Positions 10,681 to 26,636 of a stretch of 61,768 bases of DNA are shown here, piece after piece. Source of the DNA: Laetiporus sulphureus 93-53 (lineage: Eukaryota; Basidiomycota; Agaricomycetes; Polyporales; Laetiporaceae); assembly GCF_001632365.1 (NCBI RefSeq), contig NW_024468533.1, positions 377,206 through 438,973 of the forward strand, read 5' to 3'. Below the pieces are notes generated by a model. The model had not been told where the DNA came from, searched no databases, and was given only the letters and a program-made list of their open reading frames with translations. A program made the translations under genes and the position numbers. Every line of letters begins with the position of its first letter. The first letter of the stretch is position 1.

Positions 10681-12533
10681 ATGTCTTGCTCCCAGGAAGC
10701 GGTCGAGCCGGCAAAATACATGTACGTAGTACAATTCTCAGCATGATCATCTTATGTATTCTCACTGCTACTGCAGGCCGACAGAGAGGGCCCAGCACTG
10801 GCAGGCATTTTCATGAATACCATGTACGTCGTTCTTATATGACGACATTTTACTTATGGACCTGATTCGGCAGGTTGTATGGAGTGATGGTTACCCAGAC
10901 GTTCTATTACTACTCGAACTATGCACGGTCTGCCACTATCTTTCCTTTTGATACGACATCTTGCACTGACAACACAACTCCAGCGACTCTAAATGGTTGA
11001 AATATTATGTCAGCGTGCATTATCTCGTCCAATGCTCATCATTGACACGCTGTCAGGTTGGAATCTTGTTTCTCGCCGACACCATGAACACCATCTTCAA
11101 TATGTGGTTCATCTACAATGTGCTCGTGAATCAGTTTGGTTCGTGGGCCACTCTATAGTGCGCTCATACTACAATGCTCATGGTCGCTCTCTTTGTTTTA
11201 GGAAGCCTCAAAGGAGTCGCGTTAGCCAACTGGTGTAAGTAATCGGTTGGGTTAAAGTTGTCTCTATCGCTCACTTTGCGATATTCTTGCAGTATTTGAA
11301 ACAGGGAAGTTTCCACGCATGTTTCGTCCAATTTTTAGGTCTAATTTGAAGACTCCTGCAGAAGAGGCTATGGCGGTATGTATCTTCCTGCGGCAACCCA
11401 CAAAATACCACAAGACTCACTACGTGCAAGGGGATTATCGGGCTTCAGGTTCAGCTATTCTATGCGTGGCGCATCCGCCAGCTGACGGGGAAGAAATGGC
11501 TTGTGGGCCTTATTGTGACACTGTCTGTGATCGGATGCTGTGAGCCGGTTCTCTGACTGTGTTGTTCGTACTCATTTGATTGCCCTGAGCCCTCTATAGT
11601 GATGGCACTCGGAACGGCAATTGGCATCGCATTTAGACCTGAAATCACACAGTTAGACCGATACAAGGTAAAATCGCGAATACTTAACGAAAAAACATTA
11701 CTCATAATTCCTACAGCAATTTGTCAGTACCTGGTTGGCTGCGGCTGCTTGCGCCGACATCACGATTTCCGTCTCACTTATCTATTACTTGGTCCGTCCC
11801 CACCTCCTGCAAAAAGCCAGGGTTTCTGAGTGCTTAAATATATAGCACACCCGTCGCACGGGCCTACCTCGTACAGATACATTGATCACTAGGCTTATAC
11901 AGCGTGAGCGGTTTCGAACGTATTATACAACCACAAAGTTGACTTTGTGGCAGTCACTATGTCTTATGGTCTACTTACTTCAAGTTTCGCCTTGATAGAC
12001 ATCATTGCATTCTTCGCTGATGTGAGACGTCTAGCAATTCGTCATTACATACGAATAAAGCTAACATTTTCCTCAGAGCGGCGGTTTGCACCTTGGTGAG
12101 CTCTATTAGATTGACTACATTGTACCATTGATCGAACGCTGTCTTAGCTTTTAATTATACGTTGTGCAAGTTGTACGTACTTCATTTTGGCTATATAAGA
12201 CCTGCATATTGACTGTGAGTTCGAAATGTGATAGGTACAGCAACTCAATGATGTCTAGCTTGAATTCACGAGACATATTGTCTACCGTGTTAACAGCACA
12301 TTCAACATTTCAAGTGGCATCTGTCCCGATGGTAAATCTTCACGTCAAGTTCATCACTGGCTACATTGAGTAAGTACATCATTGAAATTGTAAGGATTCC
12401 AATCGCCCGGTGTCAACAGGTGTCAAGAGCTCAACAACGCAGGTGCGCATGTAATCTAACTGCTGCAAACAACATTGCTAATCGCCCACACCTTGCAGGT
12501 AGTTATCGGTTCAGAATCTCACAAAATGGTTAA
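10681..12533 (+). CDS. DUF6534 membrane protein
   Basis: Exons: 10681-10725, 10777-10823, 10874-10927, 10984-11008, 11057-11138, 11202-11234, 11293-11375, 11431-11539, 11600-11667, 11717-11791, 11846-11903, 11939-12021, 12077-12095, 12148-12172, 12235-12369, 12420-12442, 12499-12533; about 332 residues. Typical family text: REGPALAGIFMNTMLYGVM, FLADTMNTIFNMWFIYNVL, GLQVQLFYAWRIRQLTGKK, WLAAAACADITISVSLIYYL, GLLTSSFALIDIIAFFAD and NSMMSSLNSRD. These are the seven membrane helices and the C-terminal NSLMSSLNSR-like motif of the DUF6534 family, which is frequent in Agaricomycetes and functionally unknown. The last two exons are less sure: if the consensus donor at 12370 is not used, the frame stops at 12373 (314 residues). 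Introns are short and numerous, as is normal for this family. Confidence 0.85.
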
Positions 12534-13447
12534 CATGTCTCGCCGGTCTCTCAACCTTGCTGGAGATACTGCGAGTGATCTAAAGGTTAAAGCTGTGGTG
12601 TAACCATGCTGCTTCGAAGATATATTGCTTTCAGAACAACGGTTAGGTTTATGATCGTCGTCGAATTTGTCTGAATCATGAAGGTGTCAAAGGCTACGAG
12701 AGACCGTGCTCTGTTTTCTGCTATGAAGTCCATACGGTTCAATGCGTGTTCACCAAGTTGAAAGCCCGCGAGATCCGAGCAACCTAATCCAAAGCTACCA
12801 AAGACAGCCGGTGGTACGGGGTCGCAGCATGGACAACCATGTTTCATCTACTCTAAGCAGCTCAACGTCTATGTACAGTCGTATGCGTGAATCTGACATT
12901 ATGCGCATAATCACCTGCTAGGGGCCTACGGTGAACAGGGCAAAGTCAAAATTGATATTTTCGCCCTGACACAACGGTTCCTCTGCATCAGCGTTAGGCA
13001 TTCGCCATCAGTAAGGGGAAATAAATTGGTAAGGTGACAATACGCGCATTGAGCACGATCGCACTAATGATACACAAGCGTCGTGTTGACTTATCATGTT
13101 CAGGTACTTATTGCTTTCTCTGATATTTGCTCACACGTCAATATAGGTGAGCACGTCGTTGTCATGTTACGATCAGGATCAGTCGAGATCGGCAATATCG
13201 CAGCGTTCCTTACCATCAAGCTCTGAGCAGCATCCCAGAGGATAAAGAATGTGGCGTATAAGTGTGGGTATCGCTCGTGGCATCGGATACTCTCAGGCAT
13301 ATCAAAGATGTGACGCTGAGTTGTATTCGCGAAATGGCATGGGTGAGGAGAAAGCATACGATCAAGCGTTATTCAACAACTACAGATCAGCTTACAGGAC
13401 CGGCACGCCATAATCACGAAACTGAGGAATTGGGAACAAGATACAGT
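12534..13447. other. intergenic, no gene assigned
   Basis: An open minus-strand stretch at 12587-12847 has no family resemblance that I can name. This is the convergent space between the DUF6534 gene and the GMC gene, so terminators of both should lie here. Confidence 0.35.
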
Positions 13448-16401
<2,954 letters not shown>

Positions 16402-16769
16402 GTTTTCTCAGTGCACAATGCGGATTGGCCCGTCTTGACGTCGGAGTAGACGTTGTGTAGGCAAAGCGATTGCAAGTCTGAAGCGTCTTGTATGAGGAAC
16501 CCCGCGAAGATTGCTTGCACATTAGTAATGATGGAAGGCCTTCAAGGTTCTCGGAGAAGAGTTCGCAAAGATGCATTGCAGAGCGCTGACCGGTGACCAT
16601 CAAATTCGCGGCTCAACTTCTCATCATGATCCTGATCGCAACGCCATCGATAAAGAATTTACCGAATTCAATTTACATTGGGAGCTGCTGAACAACGCTT
16701 GGAGGAGGTTCGTGGAATCGTTAGTGGGGCCGTCACTGCACTGTGGAATCGATTTTTACATACTATAAT
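16402..16769. other. intergenic, upstream of GMC gene
   Basis: No exon recognised. It holds the promoter side of the minus-strand GMC gene. Confidence 0.35.
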
Positions 16770-18250
16770 TGGCCGGCGCTTCGTCTCACTGGGCGACAGC
16801 GTTGTGGCGTTACTCGCTTGCTGGCATCGGCTCGTTCGCTTCTGTTTATCGATGCCCTAGGATAGTCTGATTGGTTCTTTTGACAGGCTCAGATTTGGGT
16901 CTAGCTAATTTGAGGTACTTTTTTCTCATCTTAAACATACATGTTTCACGGAAAATACGACTTCCGGGCGGCGAGAAAATCTGGATGCTTTCGAAGAGCG
17001 TCACACCATCATTCTTGGATCGAAGCCTATTAATGCACCCGCGCTGGATGCGCATCTGCTCCGCGAAGCACGGCAGTTTGCAAGCGTCGAACCAGCAGCC
17101 TGACATCCACACGGAGCTTCCTAGAGATGGCGCACATGCTACGGTAAAGTTCCACAAGTGCGTGAGCGCCGGCTCTCCGGCATCGATTGATCCGTGATGC
17201 TTTGAACTTAGTGTTCAGCGCTCTGCATTTTCCGAGCATAATAAAGACGCGGTGTTCAACTTGTTACACTGTCACTCTGCGGCCGCAGAATCGGCCCAAC
17301 GAGACGTCACGTTGTTTGAATTGCTGCGCCCTCTGGCTCCGCGGTTGAGCATTGTAACTAGGGCAGCCATGAGCCGGAAAGCGTAGCTTGTGTTGTATAT
17401 TGCCTTCAAATTGTCTTACTAGATCATTGCTCTACCGCATCTCCCACGGCTCAGCACAGCTCGCATGGGGCATGCGCGCGAGGTTCATATTGCTCGGTCT
17501 CCCTTCCGTCGCCCACTTCCTTATGACCACGCGATTGCCCGGTAGGGCTCGCGCCGAAGGACATGTTCAAGGCTGTGTTTGTATACCTCCATACATCGCG
17601 GCACAGATCGGTCACATTACTGCTTCTCGGTGCGACCGGACGGGTGCTGAGATGCTCACAGGTTCCTGACGCTCAGAGGACTGTGCTATTCACGTACATA
17701 TGTCATCGTGCTTTCTACGAGTTGGGCCCCACTAACGCCGCCTCGTAGACTTCTATCTCCCACTATGGGTTAAACATTCAGGGGGTCTCCGATGGCCTCG
17801 CATTCTGCACCACGGTGCATGTTCAACTTTCAACGTTCAGGCCCGGGGCGATGTAGGCAGCTTCTCTTGAAGTCTCACGCCGATTAGGATATCAGGAGAC
17901 CTAGTAACGGGAACAAAAGGAAGCATGCTGGGTCAAAAGCCTGACTCTATGATAGGAAGTATCAGAACAATGGTGAGCATGACTTTTCGTCGCTTCAACG
18001 GGAGAAGCAGCGGGGTCCATTCCATCAGACAAGAGATTGCTGGTCGTGCTCAGGATATCACTAACTGATTAGTGCTGAACGCTGAACGTTTGGAGCGCTG
18101 GATGCTGATGATCGTACAGGTTGCAAACCCGACGCTCGTCCAATCTGCGTGTGAATAATTGCTAAATGAGCGCGTTTCAGTCGAACGAAAGAACGAACTT
18201 GATTGGCTAGCCCACGACTGCCTCCCGCTACCAACAGAGCGCCGAATGGA
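16770..18250 (+). pseudogene. transporter block copy B, decayed MFS fragments
   Basis: Scattered pieces match copy A in order. The stretch with CTGCTCCGCGAAGCACGG near 17055 equals that at 7625. The piece around 17430-17590 reads SHGSAQLAWGMRAR and FLMTTRLPGR, matching transporter exon 5. The piece around 17735-17815 matches exon 7 (after CGCCGCCTCGTAG). The stretch 18085-18235 matches the region downstream of copy A. Exons 1-4 and 8-11 are missing or unrecognisable, and the remaining frames are broken. It cannot make a transporter. CpG content is normal here, so its decay differs in kind from that of copy C. Confidence 0.7.
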
Positions 18251-18501
18251 TCGCAGCTTAAGTAAGAAGTAAGTGATGCATGGCGGGAAGCAGCGAGCAT
18301 CTAACTAACTACAATCAATCGATGATGCAGATGGCCCAGTAGAGATTCGTATATTGTTCTGGATAGCGTCGGAATGCAACAACGGGTACTTTCAGCTGAA
18401 AGGTAATATAAGAAAACTGATCTCGGCTGCAGCATATGGGTATGAAAGAGCTGAAGCAGGCCTCCGGTGCCCGATTATCGCGAGCCCTTTCTTGCTGTGA
18501 G

Positions 18502-20206
18502 ATGGGGCTACTGATCAGCCTGATGTACTGCATTCCGCGCATCTTTTATGGCCCAGTGCCTGCAAGATTGGTTGTCAAGACAAAGCAAGGCTCCCGGAGC
18601 ACCGGACCTGAGACCCTGAGGACGTTCATAGAGACCCGGTGCCCGAGCATTCTGAAGGAGTATCGGCCTGCGTGGTGGTTGTTCAGGTGTGACCAGCATA
18701 CTCATGCTTGTCGCGCCTCGTTGACGCTTTCACGCAGCGGACATCTGCAGGTGGCGCAGTGTGTGCTCGGCGATTTCTCGCAGCAAGATCGAATGCTGTA
18801 CGAAAGGCGAGCGGTCGTGCAGTCTGCATTTGGAGGCGTCTCACTCACCATTCAATGAACACCCAATTCCAGAACACTGCTTCGAACAGTCGACGGAGGC
18901 ACATTGTAATCCCCACCTCTCTTGACGTTCGATGCAGCATTGTAATCCTTTTGCAGAGCACTAGACTTCACGCTGCCGGAAACTGGGCTACGCTACGAGG
19001 AAGACACTCCAGTCGTCGTGGTCTTGCATGGCCTCGCAGGAGGTGACCTTCAACTCATATCTATACGTTATAAATGCACTGTACTTACGAAACGATAGAC
19101 TCCCAGGAACCGTACGTTCGAGCGATCCTGGCTCCTGCCTGCGCTCCAATCTACAAAGGTGGTCTCGGATATCGTGGTGGTGATGATCTTCCGAGGCTGT
19201 CAGACCGCATCGCCGCCCCTCTGTATTCCTGCCCTGACAAAATCACCTTGCAGGCTCAGGTGTACCGCTCACTAGCCCTCGTTTATACTCGGCAGGCTAC
19301 ACGGATGACCTCCGTATGGCCATCTTCTACATACGGAAGCGATATCCTAGAGCCCGACTCATAGGGCTTGGATTGTCTGCTGGCGCAAACATCCTGGTCC
19401 GTTATCTGGCAGAAGAAGGCGCCCATAGCCGCCTGGTTGCTGGATTAGCGATAGCATGTGTACGCCTCTCTGCACTATGGCATTTCACTTCAAGTGCTCA
19501 CCATTTGGTCACTTAGCCATGGAACTTCGCTGTCAGCAGCGACCGGTAGACCAGCCTTTCCTCTCGCCATCATACGAACGCTTACAATATCAACCCTTTA
19601 CGCAGACTCGAGGACAGCTGGTTCCACAGGCACGTCTATTCCGCAACCATGGGCCAGAGCCTGCAGAATATCATCCGTGAGAACGCCTCTCGGCTGCGCA
19701 CGTTCACCGACCACCCCATCAGCGACGCGCTACCTAAAACCCTTGCGCTGCGCCGCCCGACCATGCGACAGTTCGACGAACACATGATGCGCTTCATCGG
19801 CGGTCCGCCGCCCCTATTTCCCATGCCGTCCGCAGCGCATTACTACACTTGGGCATCGAGCGACAAGCTCATGGGCAACATCCGTGTGCCCGTGCTCGCT
19901 ATCAATGCAGAGGACGACCCGATCGTCCGCGCGCCGCTGCCTACTGATGTCGCAGGGAATGGATGGGTCGCACTGGTTGTGACGCGGCGGGGCGGCCATA
20001 TGGGGTGGTTCGAGTCTGCTGGGGGCGGGCTGCAGGTCTCACGTTGGACGACGAAGCCGGTTATGGAATGGCTGCTGGCGGTCGGCGAGGACCTAGTGCC
20101 TGAGCTGCGGAAAGAGAGGTCGCTGATCGAAGCAGATGGTCTCTTGACAGAGGATGGTCGGCCTGATATTGGTTGTGTAGAAGTTGATGAGCAGGCCTTA
20201 TCATAA
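18502..20206 (+). CDS. alpha/beta hydrolase, YheT/ABHD1-3 type, with a frameshift
   Basis: Exons 18502-18686, 18738-18806, 18873-18905, 18957-19042, 19099-19198, 19254-19459, 19517-19545, 19606-20206. The N-terminal part reads FYGPVPARLVVKTKQG, then EYRPAWWLFSGHLQ. The nucleophile elbow GLSAGAN, the acid in NAEDDPI and the histidine in GGHMGW form the expected Ser-Asp-His triad of this family, which includes yeast ester synthases/esterases Eht1 and Eeb1. The C-terminal exon is well kept (YTWASSDKLMGNIRVPVLA). Phases fit at every junction, but exon 5 contains a net +1 (or -2) change near 19174, where GYRG-VVMIFRGC should be read. As written, the frame breaks there. Intron 2 has a GC donor (AAG|GCGAGC). 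Start choice is tentative. Likely a medium-chain acyl esterase or acyltransferase; possibly recently inactivated. Confidence 0.72.
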
Positions 20207-20363
20207 GAAGTAACTGCCTTGCTAGCCTGTAGAAGTCCCGCTTCAAAGATAAAAGTATTCATTAGAATAGACAGCTCCCACAAGTGCTGCGACCGCAGTA
20301 GACAGTCGCGAGCTAGAAACTCCACATATTACGCGACAGAGCACAGCATGTAGCCTTCTATTT

Positions 20364-23113
20364 TCACAGACGAGAGCGGGGCACACGGGTGGCGGCCGCA
20401 CGCTCACGGAGCAAGCGTCGCAGGATCTTTCCACTGGGACTCTTGGGAAGGGAGTCGACGAACTCGATCCCGCCTTTGAGCCATTTGTATTCCGACTTTG
20501 CATCGGACACATGCTGCAAGTATGTGTTTGGCGATGGCTAGCATCGGAAGAACGCCTACTTACCTTGTGAATGCTGGATTGCACTTGTGCTGCTACATCC
20601 GGGTCTTTCCGTACCGCATCTGCCACTTCCGGTCGGAGAACAACATACGCGAGGGGAACTTCTCCAGCATAGTCATCCGGTATTCCGATAACGGCAGCAT
20701 CGGCAATGCTAGGATGATCGAGAAGGTGTCCCTCCAGTTCCGAGGGCGGCACCTGATGTCCTTTGACCTTGATGAGTTCCTGCGCAAATGCATGGTGAGT
20801 ATTCCTAACATTGTACGAGTAGCCTCTGAAAAATTACCTTGATTCGGTCACTAATGAACATGTCACCATTTTCGTGGATGATGACTTCGTCACCGGTACG
20901 GAACCACCTGCACAACTCAAAATAAGTCAAATGGAACATAGCCAGCGGCATGTCAAGGGCGTACCCATCTACGAAGCTCTCCCGCGTCCTGGAACATCAT
21001 CATCAGAACAGCTCGGTGATTGAAGAGAAACGTTCGCACGCTGCCTCATCTCCATAGTAGCCCAATGTAATTTGTCCGCCGCTGACATGCAGCTCTCCCG
21101 GCTCATTGTAGCCTGCGAGTGTTCCGTCCGGCTTGACCACCTTCGCGAGGGTACCGCATACGAGCTGACCTGCGCTTCCCGGAGTACCGACCTTCTGCGA
21201 GGTGGGAGACTAGCAACCGTAAGGCTGAAGTTAGCACGGAGCGGTGTGAACCTGGGAGCGAAGTCTCGGACCGTTGTAATCGCACATGTCTCTGTCAGGC
21301 CTAGGTGGGCACGTTGGCACATAAGGCAACAGTTCACGTTGACAAGACAGTGCGACCAACCATATAGTTGCCCTACTTGAATCTTGGGCAATACCGCCAA
21401 GAATTGAGACGTGACCTCGGCTGACAGTGGCGCGGCTGCCACCACGCAATAATGCAAACTCGACAGGTCGTACTTGGCCGTGGCCGGATGCTAAACTCAT
21501 GATTCAGTCGAGGCCATAGCTGGAGACAATAAGAGACCGGCCTTGCAGAATAGGACTACCTGAGGAGGCACCAGGCTAGGATGCCCGTCATAAGTCCACT
21601 GGATGATGTTCAGGATATAGATGGTTTGGCGCACAATAGATGGGTAATGCGATAGCGTTCAATGCTTTGCAGCAGCTTTTCGTAATGGAACTTCGAGCTG
21701 ACGATGATGGTCATCTGTGTGGGTACTAAACATGTTGAAATGTAAAAGCGACTTGGAATGTGGGACGTACGGCGCCATATATGGCGAAAAGTAGCTGGAG
21801 AACCGTCAATGAGACGCTGATGGGATGGTAAACAGACACTTACGTTCGCCACCAGACCATATGTATCTTCATCATAAGCCCAGCAGTATTAATTCCAGGA
21901 GTAAGAAAGAGGATCATAGCTCGCTCACGATAGAACGGCACCACTGCGCCTCTCATTGTCAGTCACCGTCACATAAAATGGACGCGGCTCACCAGATGCG
22001 CATCTGTCTCCTGGACGGTACCTTCTGTCCTGCACAGGTACGTTTTCTTCGTTCCAACTATTGAAGACAGCAGTTTGGATCACGATACAGATCATGTTGT
22101 AGTGGGAAACAGCGACAGCCTGTTATAGGCGGTCATCATGCTGAAGACGAATGCGACTCTCGGGCGCATTACCTTCGGCTTTCCCATCGTTCCCGACGAG
22201 AACAAGAGGAATGCGATCTTGTTCCGTGCTTCACCAGGTTTCAGGTGATGTTCATCCATTGGTGGCATGCCCAACCCTCTCTCGATGATATCATCTGCGG
22301 ACTCCACAGATTGGTGCAGTGCGTTCTGCGCGCCGAGTACTATGACAGAAGAATGAGGCACGTTGACCAAAGTCGCTGCTTCACAAGCGATATGGACGTT
22401 GTCCGCGTGGGCTATGATTAAAGAGGGCTTGACGATGCGCAATTGGTACTCTGGGATGCAGACTTTAGTACAATGTTCTCGGGATGCCTGGAATGTATAC
22501 CTAGCTCGGAGCACGTCACCGATTGGCTGATCAGACTGTGCAAGTTCAGCTGAGAGCAGCATCCAAAGTATCTAAAATACGTACGCGACTGCAGCACCCA
22601 GCCGATGTGCTGCCCAAATCGCGATGCCATAGTCTGCAACATGGTTCAACCAATAAGGACAGGAGATCTATTGCAAACATACGAACCTATATGATTAGGC
22701 GCACATAACGCGACTGGAACGGCCGTCAACTAAGATCGCTCGCACTCTTGGGTAAGAGAATGAGACAAACCAACGTCATCCGGTCCTTTGAGCTCTGGTT
22801 AGCGTCTAACATTGGGAATGTTGCAGGGCCTACCTATGTGCCAGATCGAATGCATAGCTCTCGCGAATGCGTCCGTGCGTGTAATCATCTTTTGTTCATT
22901 GTTACGGGCTACCGACGGCTCTGTAGAGCAGCTTTGATTGCGTACCTCGGCGAGCGAGATGGATGCACCCGTGTCCTCATCGATGAGGCAAGGCACGTCT
23001 TTCGGTCTACGAGGTCTTGTAGGATGCCTGGTCAGATCGTCGAGGATTAACTGTGGCACAGTGAGGTTGTCTGGAACAGCGACGTTGAAGGGTACAGCCC
23101 CAGTAAAGATCAT
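20364..23113 (-). CDS. AMP-dependent acyl/aryl-CoA ligase (4CL-like)
   Basis: A multi-exon gene of roughly 560-580 residues, activating a carboxylic acid with ATP and joining it to CoA. N-terminus from 23113: [20 protein letters not shown]. Motifs in order: [11 protein letters not shown]; the AMP-binding P-loop SSGTMGKPK followed across an intron by [101 protein letters not shown]; and near the end [14 protein letters not shown] with the conserved catalytic lysine. The stop is at 20364-20366. Only 22450-22600 is unresolved: several splice choices are possible after LGAAVA and a small frameshift cannot be excluded. A peroxisomal SKL-type end is not obvious; the last residues read VPRSRL, where SRL could act as a weak PTS1. 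Confidence 0.83.
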
Positions 23114-24849
23114 CGTGAAACCGTGCCGCCGACGGTGGCGTCTAACTCTCGGGGGAGGGGGAGAACTCGACCTAACCGGAGGAGCTTAAGGCGAAAGATT
23201 GCACTTTTTCAATAAAATCCTGTGCTTCCAGTCAATCAAGACAGGCAATTCTTTTTCTCTGGCATTTTCTCACCAAGCGATACGGAGAGAAGATGAGATG
23301 CCCGAGGCGTGCGAGAGCCGCGCGCCTGTTCAACAGCCTCTTCTGTTCCCTGTCATCGTACATTCTGATCATCGGATCCACCGAGCGCAATGTGTGAATG
23401 AAAAGCTTTCTCATTCGCAGAGAATCACCTTCAATTTCTCGTATTACATTGAGCGGCAAGTGCTAAAGTACAATCTTGACAAGGGATCCTAATTAGTGTG
23501 ACAGAGCGCGACGCGCGGCGCGGTTCAGTTCGGATAATTCCGGTTTATTTGTTCCGGTTTATTTGTTTTTCGCACGAACTTCCGTTCGTTTTCCACTCAT
23601 CTCTCTGCTCGACGACGAGGCTCGACGATGCTGGCAACCCACCTCTCCCTATCCTGCTCGCACTACTGTTGCTAGACGATTTGTGTACATTTGGTGGCCA
23701 TTGTCGACTCGTCTGCATGTACTAGCCTGCGTGTTGTCTTGCTCGATCTTTAACCATAGTCTCCGCAGCTGTGGCAAGCGACGCTGGAGGGTTTTACCGA
23801 CGATCTTTTAGCAGAAAACCTTCAATTTTGGCTGTCGAAGAGTCCTATCACTGGTGCGCCACCCATACCTCCGAGACCATGTGTCACGTCCTTGTGTGGT
23901 TCCTGTCGTGTCCTCGCATCGGAACACACATCTATCCGCTCAGCTAGCTCGTGTGGATACATCTTCTCTATGTGCGCTGCGTGCACATTGTATCCCTTGC
24001 GCAAATCAAAGGCTTGACGACTCATTCACTCCAATCTCTTGCCTCGTAGACCATCCTGCTTGCGTCTCGTCGATCTCTGCTACCCCGTCGCGAAGGTTCT
24101 TGCTTATCACGCCTCCGCTCTCTTATTGCTGCGCCTGTATCGCATTAATGTCGAAGATAGGTACTGTATCGACGCCGCGCTCACGCGCTGCTGTATATCC
24201 CCTCTGTTTGAGAGTCCTATCAACAGTAGACTTTAGAGAAGTCAGCTCTATCCGAGGTAAGAGAAATAAAAAGTAACGTGCCTTTAGCGAGTTGTTCTTG
24301 AACCTTGTCAAGTAGTGGTAGTCCAGAATAAGGATCGCACACTCTATCAAGCGCAGCAAGCACACTTCCAAGCCAAGACCGCGGTAAATCACACAGTTCC
24401 GTTTACGATCTATCACGGCTTACATACGGCGGCGACGATGGCGCTTGAAGGCGATTACAACATAGCAGCATTATCGACGGCAGTGAAGGGTGAACAGACA
24501 CCCACAAAGCGACATGAAGTGCAACAAGCCACACGTAAAGAACGCGGCGATGTGCGCCATGCGTTCATGAGGCTGGGCGAGCTAAGCGTATTGTTACGAG
24601 GGCATTGGGGCATAAGCAGACCTGGCAAGTAATGATGTTCTATATTCTGGCTTCTTAACGCGCGACGACAGTCTAGAAGAGTCTTTGCACGGCATATGCT
24701 CGTCGCGCAGGACTGATGATAACGACGGTACCTCGTCTATCCACCGTGATCACTCTGCAGAACGTTGCTGCCATTGAGCCTACAAGATGTTCTGCATCTC
24801 GCACGGAATGCATATGAGGACGATATCGCTCCCTTCTAGCGAAATGGCG
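23114..24849. other. no gene assigned; possible old transposon debris
   Basis: Many short open frames on both strands, none recognised. The stretch 23500-23690 begins with TGTGAC and ends with GTACA followed by TTGGTGGC, which could be an old LTR end with a primer site, but no second copy is in the window. I would not call a gene here. Confidence 0.3.
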
Positions 24850-26140
24850 CAACTGATTGCTTGGAAAGCCTCCTTCATGGAATCTTTTCCCTGCTCTCGA
24901 CCGAGTCTGTAACTGCTCGTTCACCACCTGTGCAGTGGCGACCAGCCAAGTGGCGTCCCTTCTATCTGCGATACACCGTCATCCACCTTGATCATGGTCT
25001 TCATGGGCACCAGAGATGTCTTGATCCAACGCTATTGTGGCTGCTCGTGCCAGTACTGGTTCTGTTAATGCTGGCTCTGTCCATGCGGTTATTGTTCGAT
25101 GCGTTCTGAACCTTGAGGACAGAACGAATCCTGTACTATCTATGCCACATTCAGCGCGCCGACGGAATTGTACCAAGCGCAGCGCTGAGTTTCGTGACCT
25201 TCGTCAATAACATGACATCGTGAGTCTGTTGCACGGATGCGATCACTCCAGTTGCTCACGGCACGTCGCCTTCGCAGATATAGTGGCTGTGAGTGATCTG
25301 TGCATACGGAGATCGCGTGGTCGTGTTTCCCACATATACCCTCATCGGCCTGACCAGTTCAGTGAGGGTTTGCATACGCTTTCCCCGCTGTTGATCGGCA
25401 CGCAGTCTGCGAATATGAAGCCGCATACCAGCTAACGCACATGTAAAAAGGGAGTATATTTTTGTCGCCGCGGTCGGCCGCTGACTGACAGGCAACTGCG
25501 TGTTTATGCTTTGATAAGCACCGCGCCGTGCTCTGATGCGCGCTGTTGAAGATGACTAGGACTGTGCGGTGCAGCATTAATGTGTACAGCACAAGCACAT
25601 CAGCGTTCCGCTGCCCGTATGTGTCGAGCGCTGATGCACAGTGCACTCCACAGCCATGACTGCATGGCATATCTAGCGGATAAGCAAGGCGTGCACGCAG
25701 GCCGGATTCTAACCTTGCGTAGTATATCTTATAACTGGAACGGATGCTTTGCTGACCACATATTTACAGGGACTCTCGCCTCGTCGTTGAAAGCACCGCT
25801 CTAGACCGCTCTGCACTCATATGAAACCTGACCAGCTGCTTCCCCTGGCCACATATGATCCATCTGCAGGGTCTGGACGATCTTTCCTCATCTCAAAAGA
25901 AGAGCAGATGAACCTCCAGTTCGTCAGCAACTACAGCCTGCAGCGCACGCCGCGGTGTCCGAGTTTGCTGCAGCGGGCCGCATGACGTAAGCTGAAGAGC
26001 AGGCGTCCGTCATGCACCCTCGCGGTAAGCATGCCGTCCGTCAGCCAGCCCAGCGAACGGAAGAAGCTGCCCTGAATGCTCGATGCCGGCTACGCGGATC
26101 CTTGATCGTCGGCCACCTCGGTTGTCGTCGTGGTCGATTA
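24850..26140 (+). pseudogene. multi-pass membrane protein, decayed copy
   Basis: Pieces match the exons of the minus-strand gene 3486-4882 in order, now on the plus strand. ESLLHGIFSLLS corresponds to exon 1; the stretch near 25280-25355 to exon 3 (still ending before TCATCGGCCTGACCAG); 25395-25515 to exon 4; 25578-25590 to exon 5; 25650-25735 to exon 6; 25765-25800 to exon 7; and 25870-26000 to the last exon, with frame breaks. Stops and indels affect most exons. An intact P450 follows on the same strand at 26637, so this pair mirrors the 7-TM/P450 pair at 2.7-4.9 kb. Confidence 0.75.
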
Positions 26141-26636
26141 ATGATCGAATTGCTCGTCATGCAGCACTCCATGCTTGAATGTACTCATCGATCTACAGCT
26201 ACGGGCATCTAATCTATGCTTACTGCATATTATGTCGTTTTGTTACACTTTACTCGGGACGCCGGATTTGGATGTGCGATATGTGCGAGTTTTTGGGCAA
26301 AGTAGTGAGTTTTGAGCCTGGGCCCTGGGATGTGCAGTCAGTCAGGGCCTGTGACTCCGCAGCATTTGTCATACGCCGGCAACGCAAGAATCGCTGCACG
26401 CTGCCCTCAATTGTAGTTTTTCCGGTGGTGCCAGTCGCCTTGGGCGTTCTGCCGGGAACTTTCCGCAACTTCTCTGACCTGAGGCCTGAGCGCTGATTTA
26501 TCAAGTCAAGGACCGCTTCGTGAGAATACGTACAACCATCAGTATTCTGATCATCTATCTTCGAAGATGATGTCTTAATATTTAATGGCTGCTCCTCATT
26601 TATAGCGCTGCAACATTGCTGAGACTGACGTCGTGA

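Noticed and set aside
12587..12847. Minus-strand frame rich in Cys and Gly near its start
   Set aside because: No family match and no consistent neighbouring exon; considered as an extra exon of the GMC gene but that gene already has a full C-terminus at 13448.
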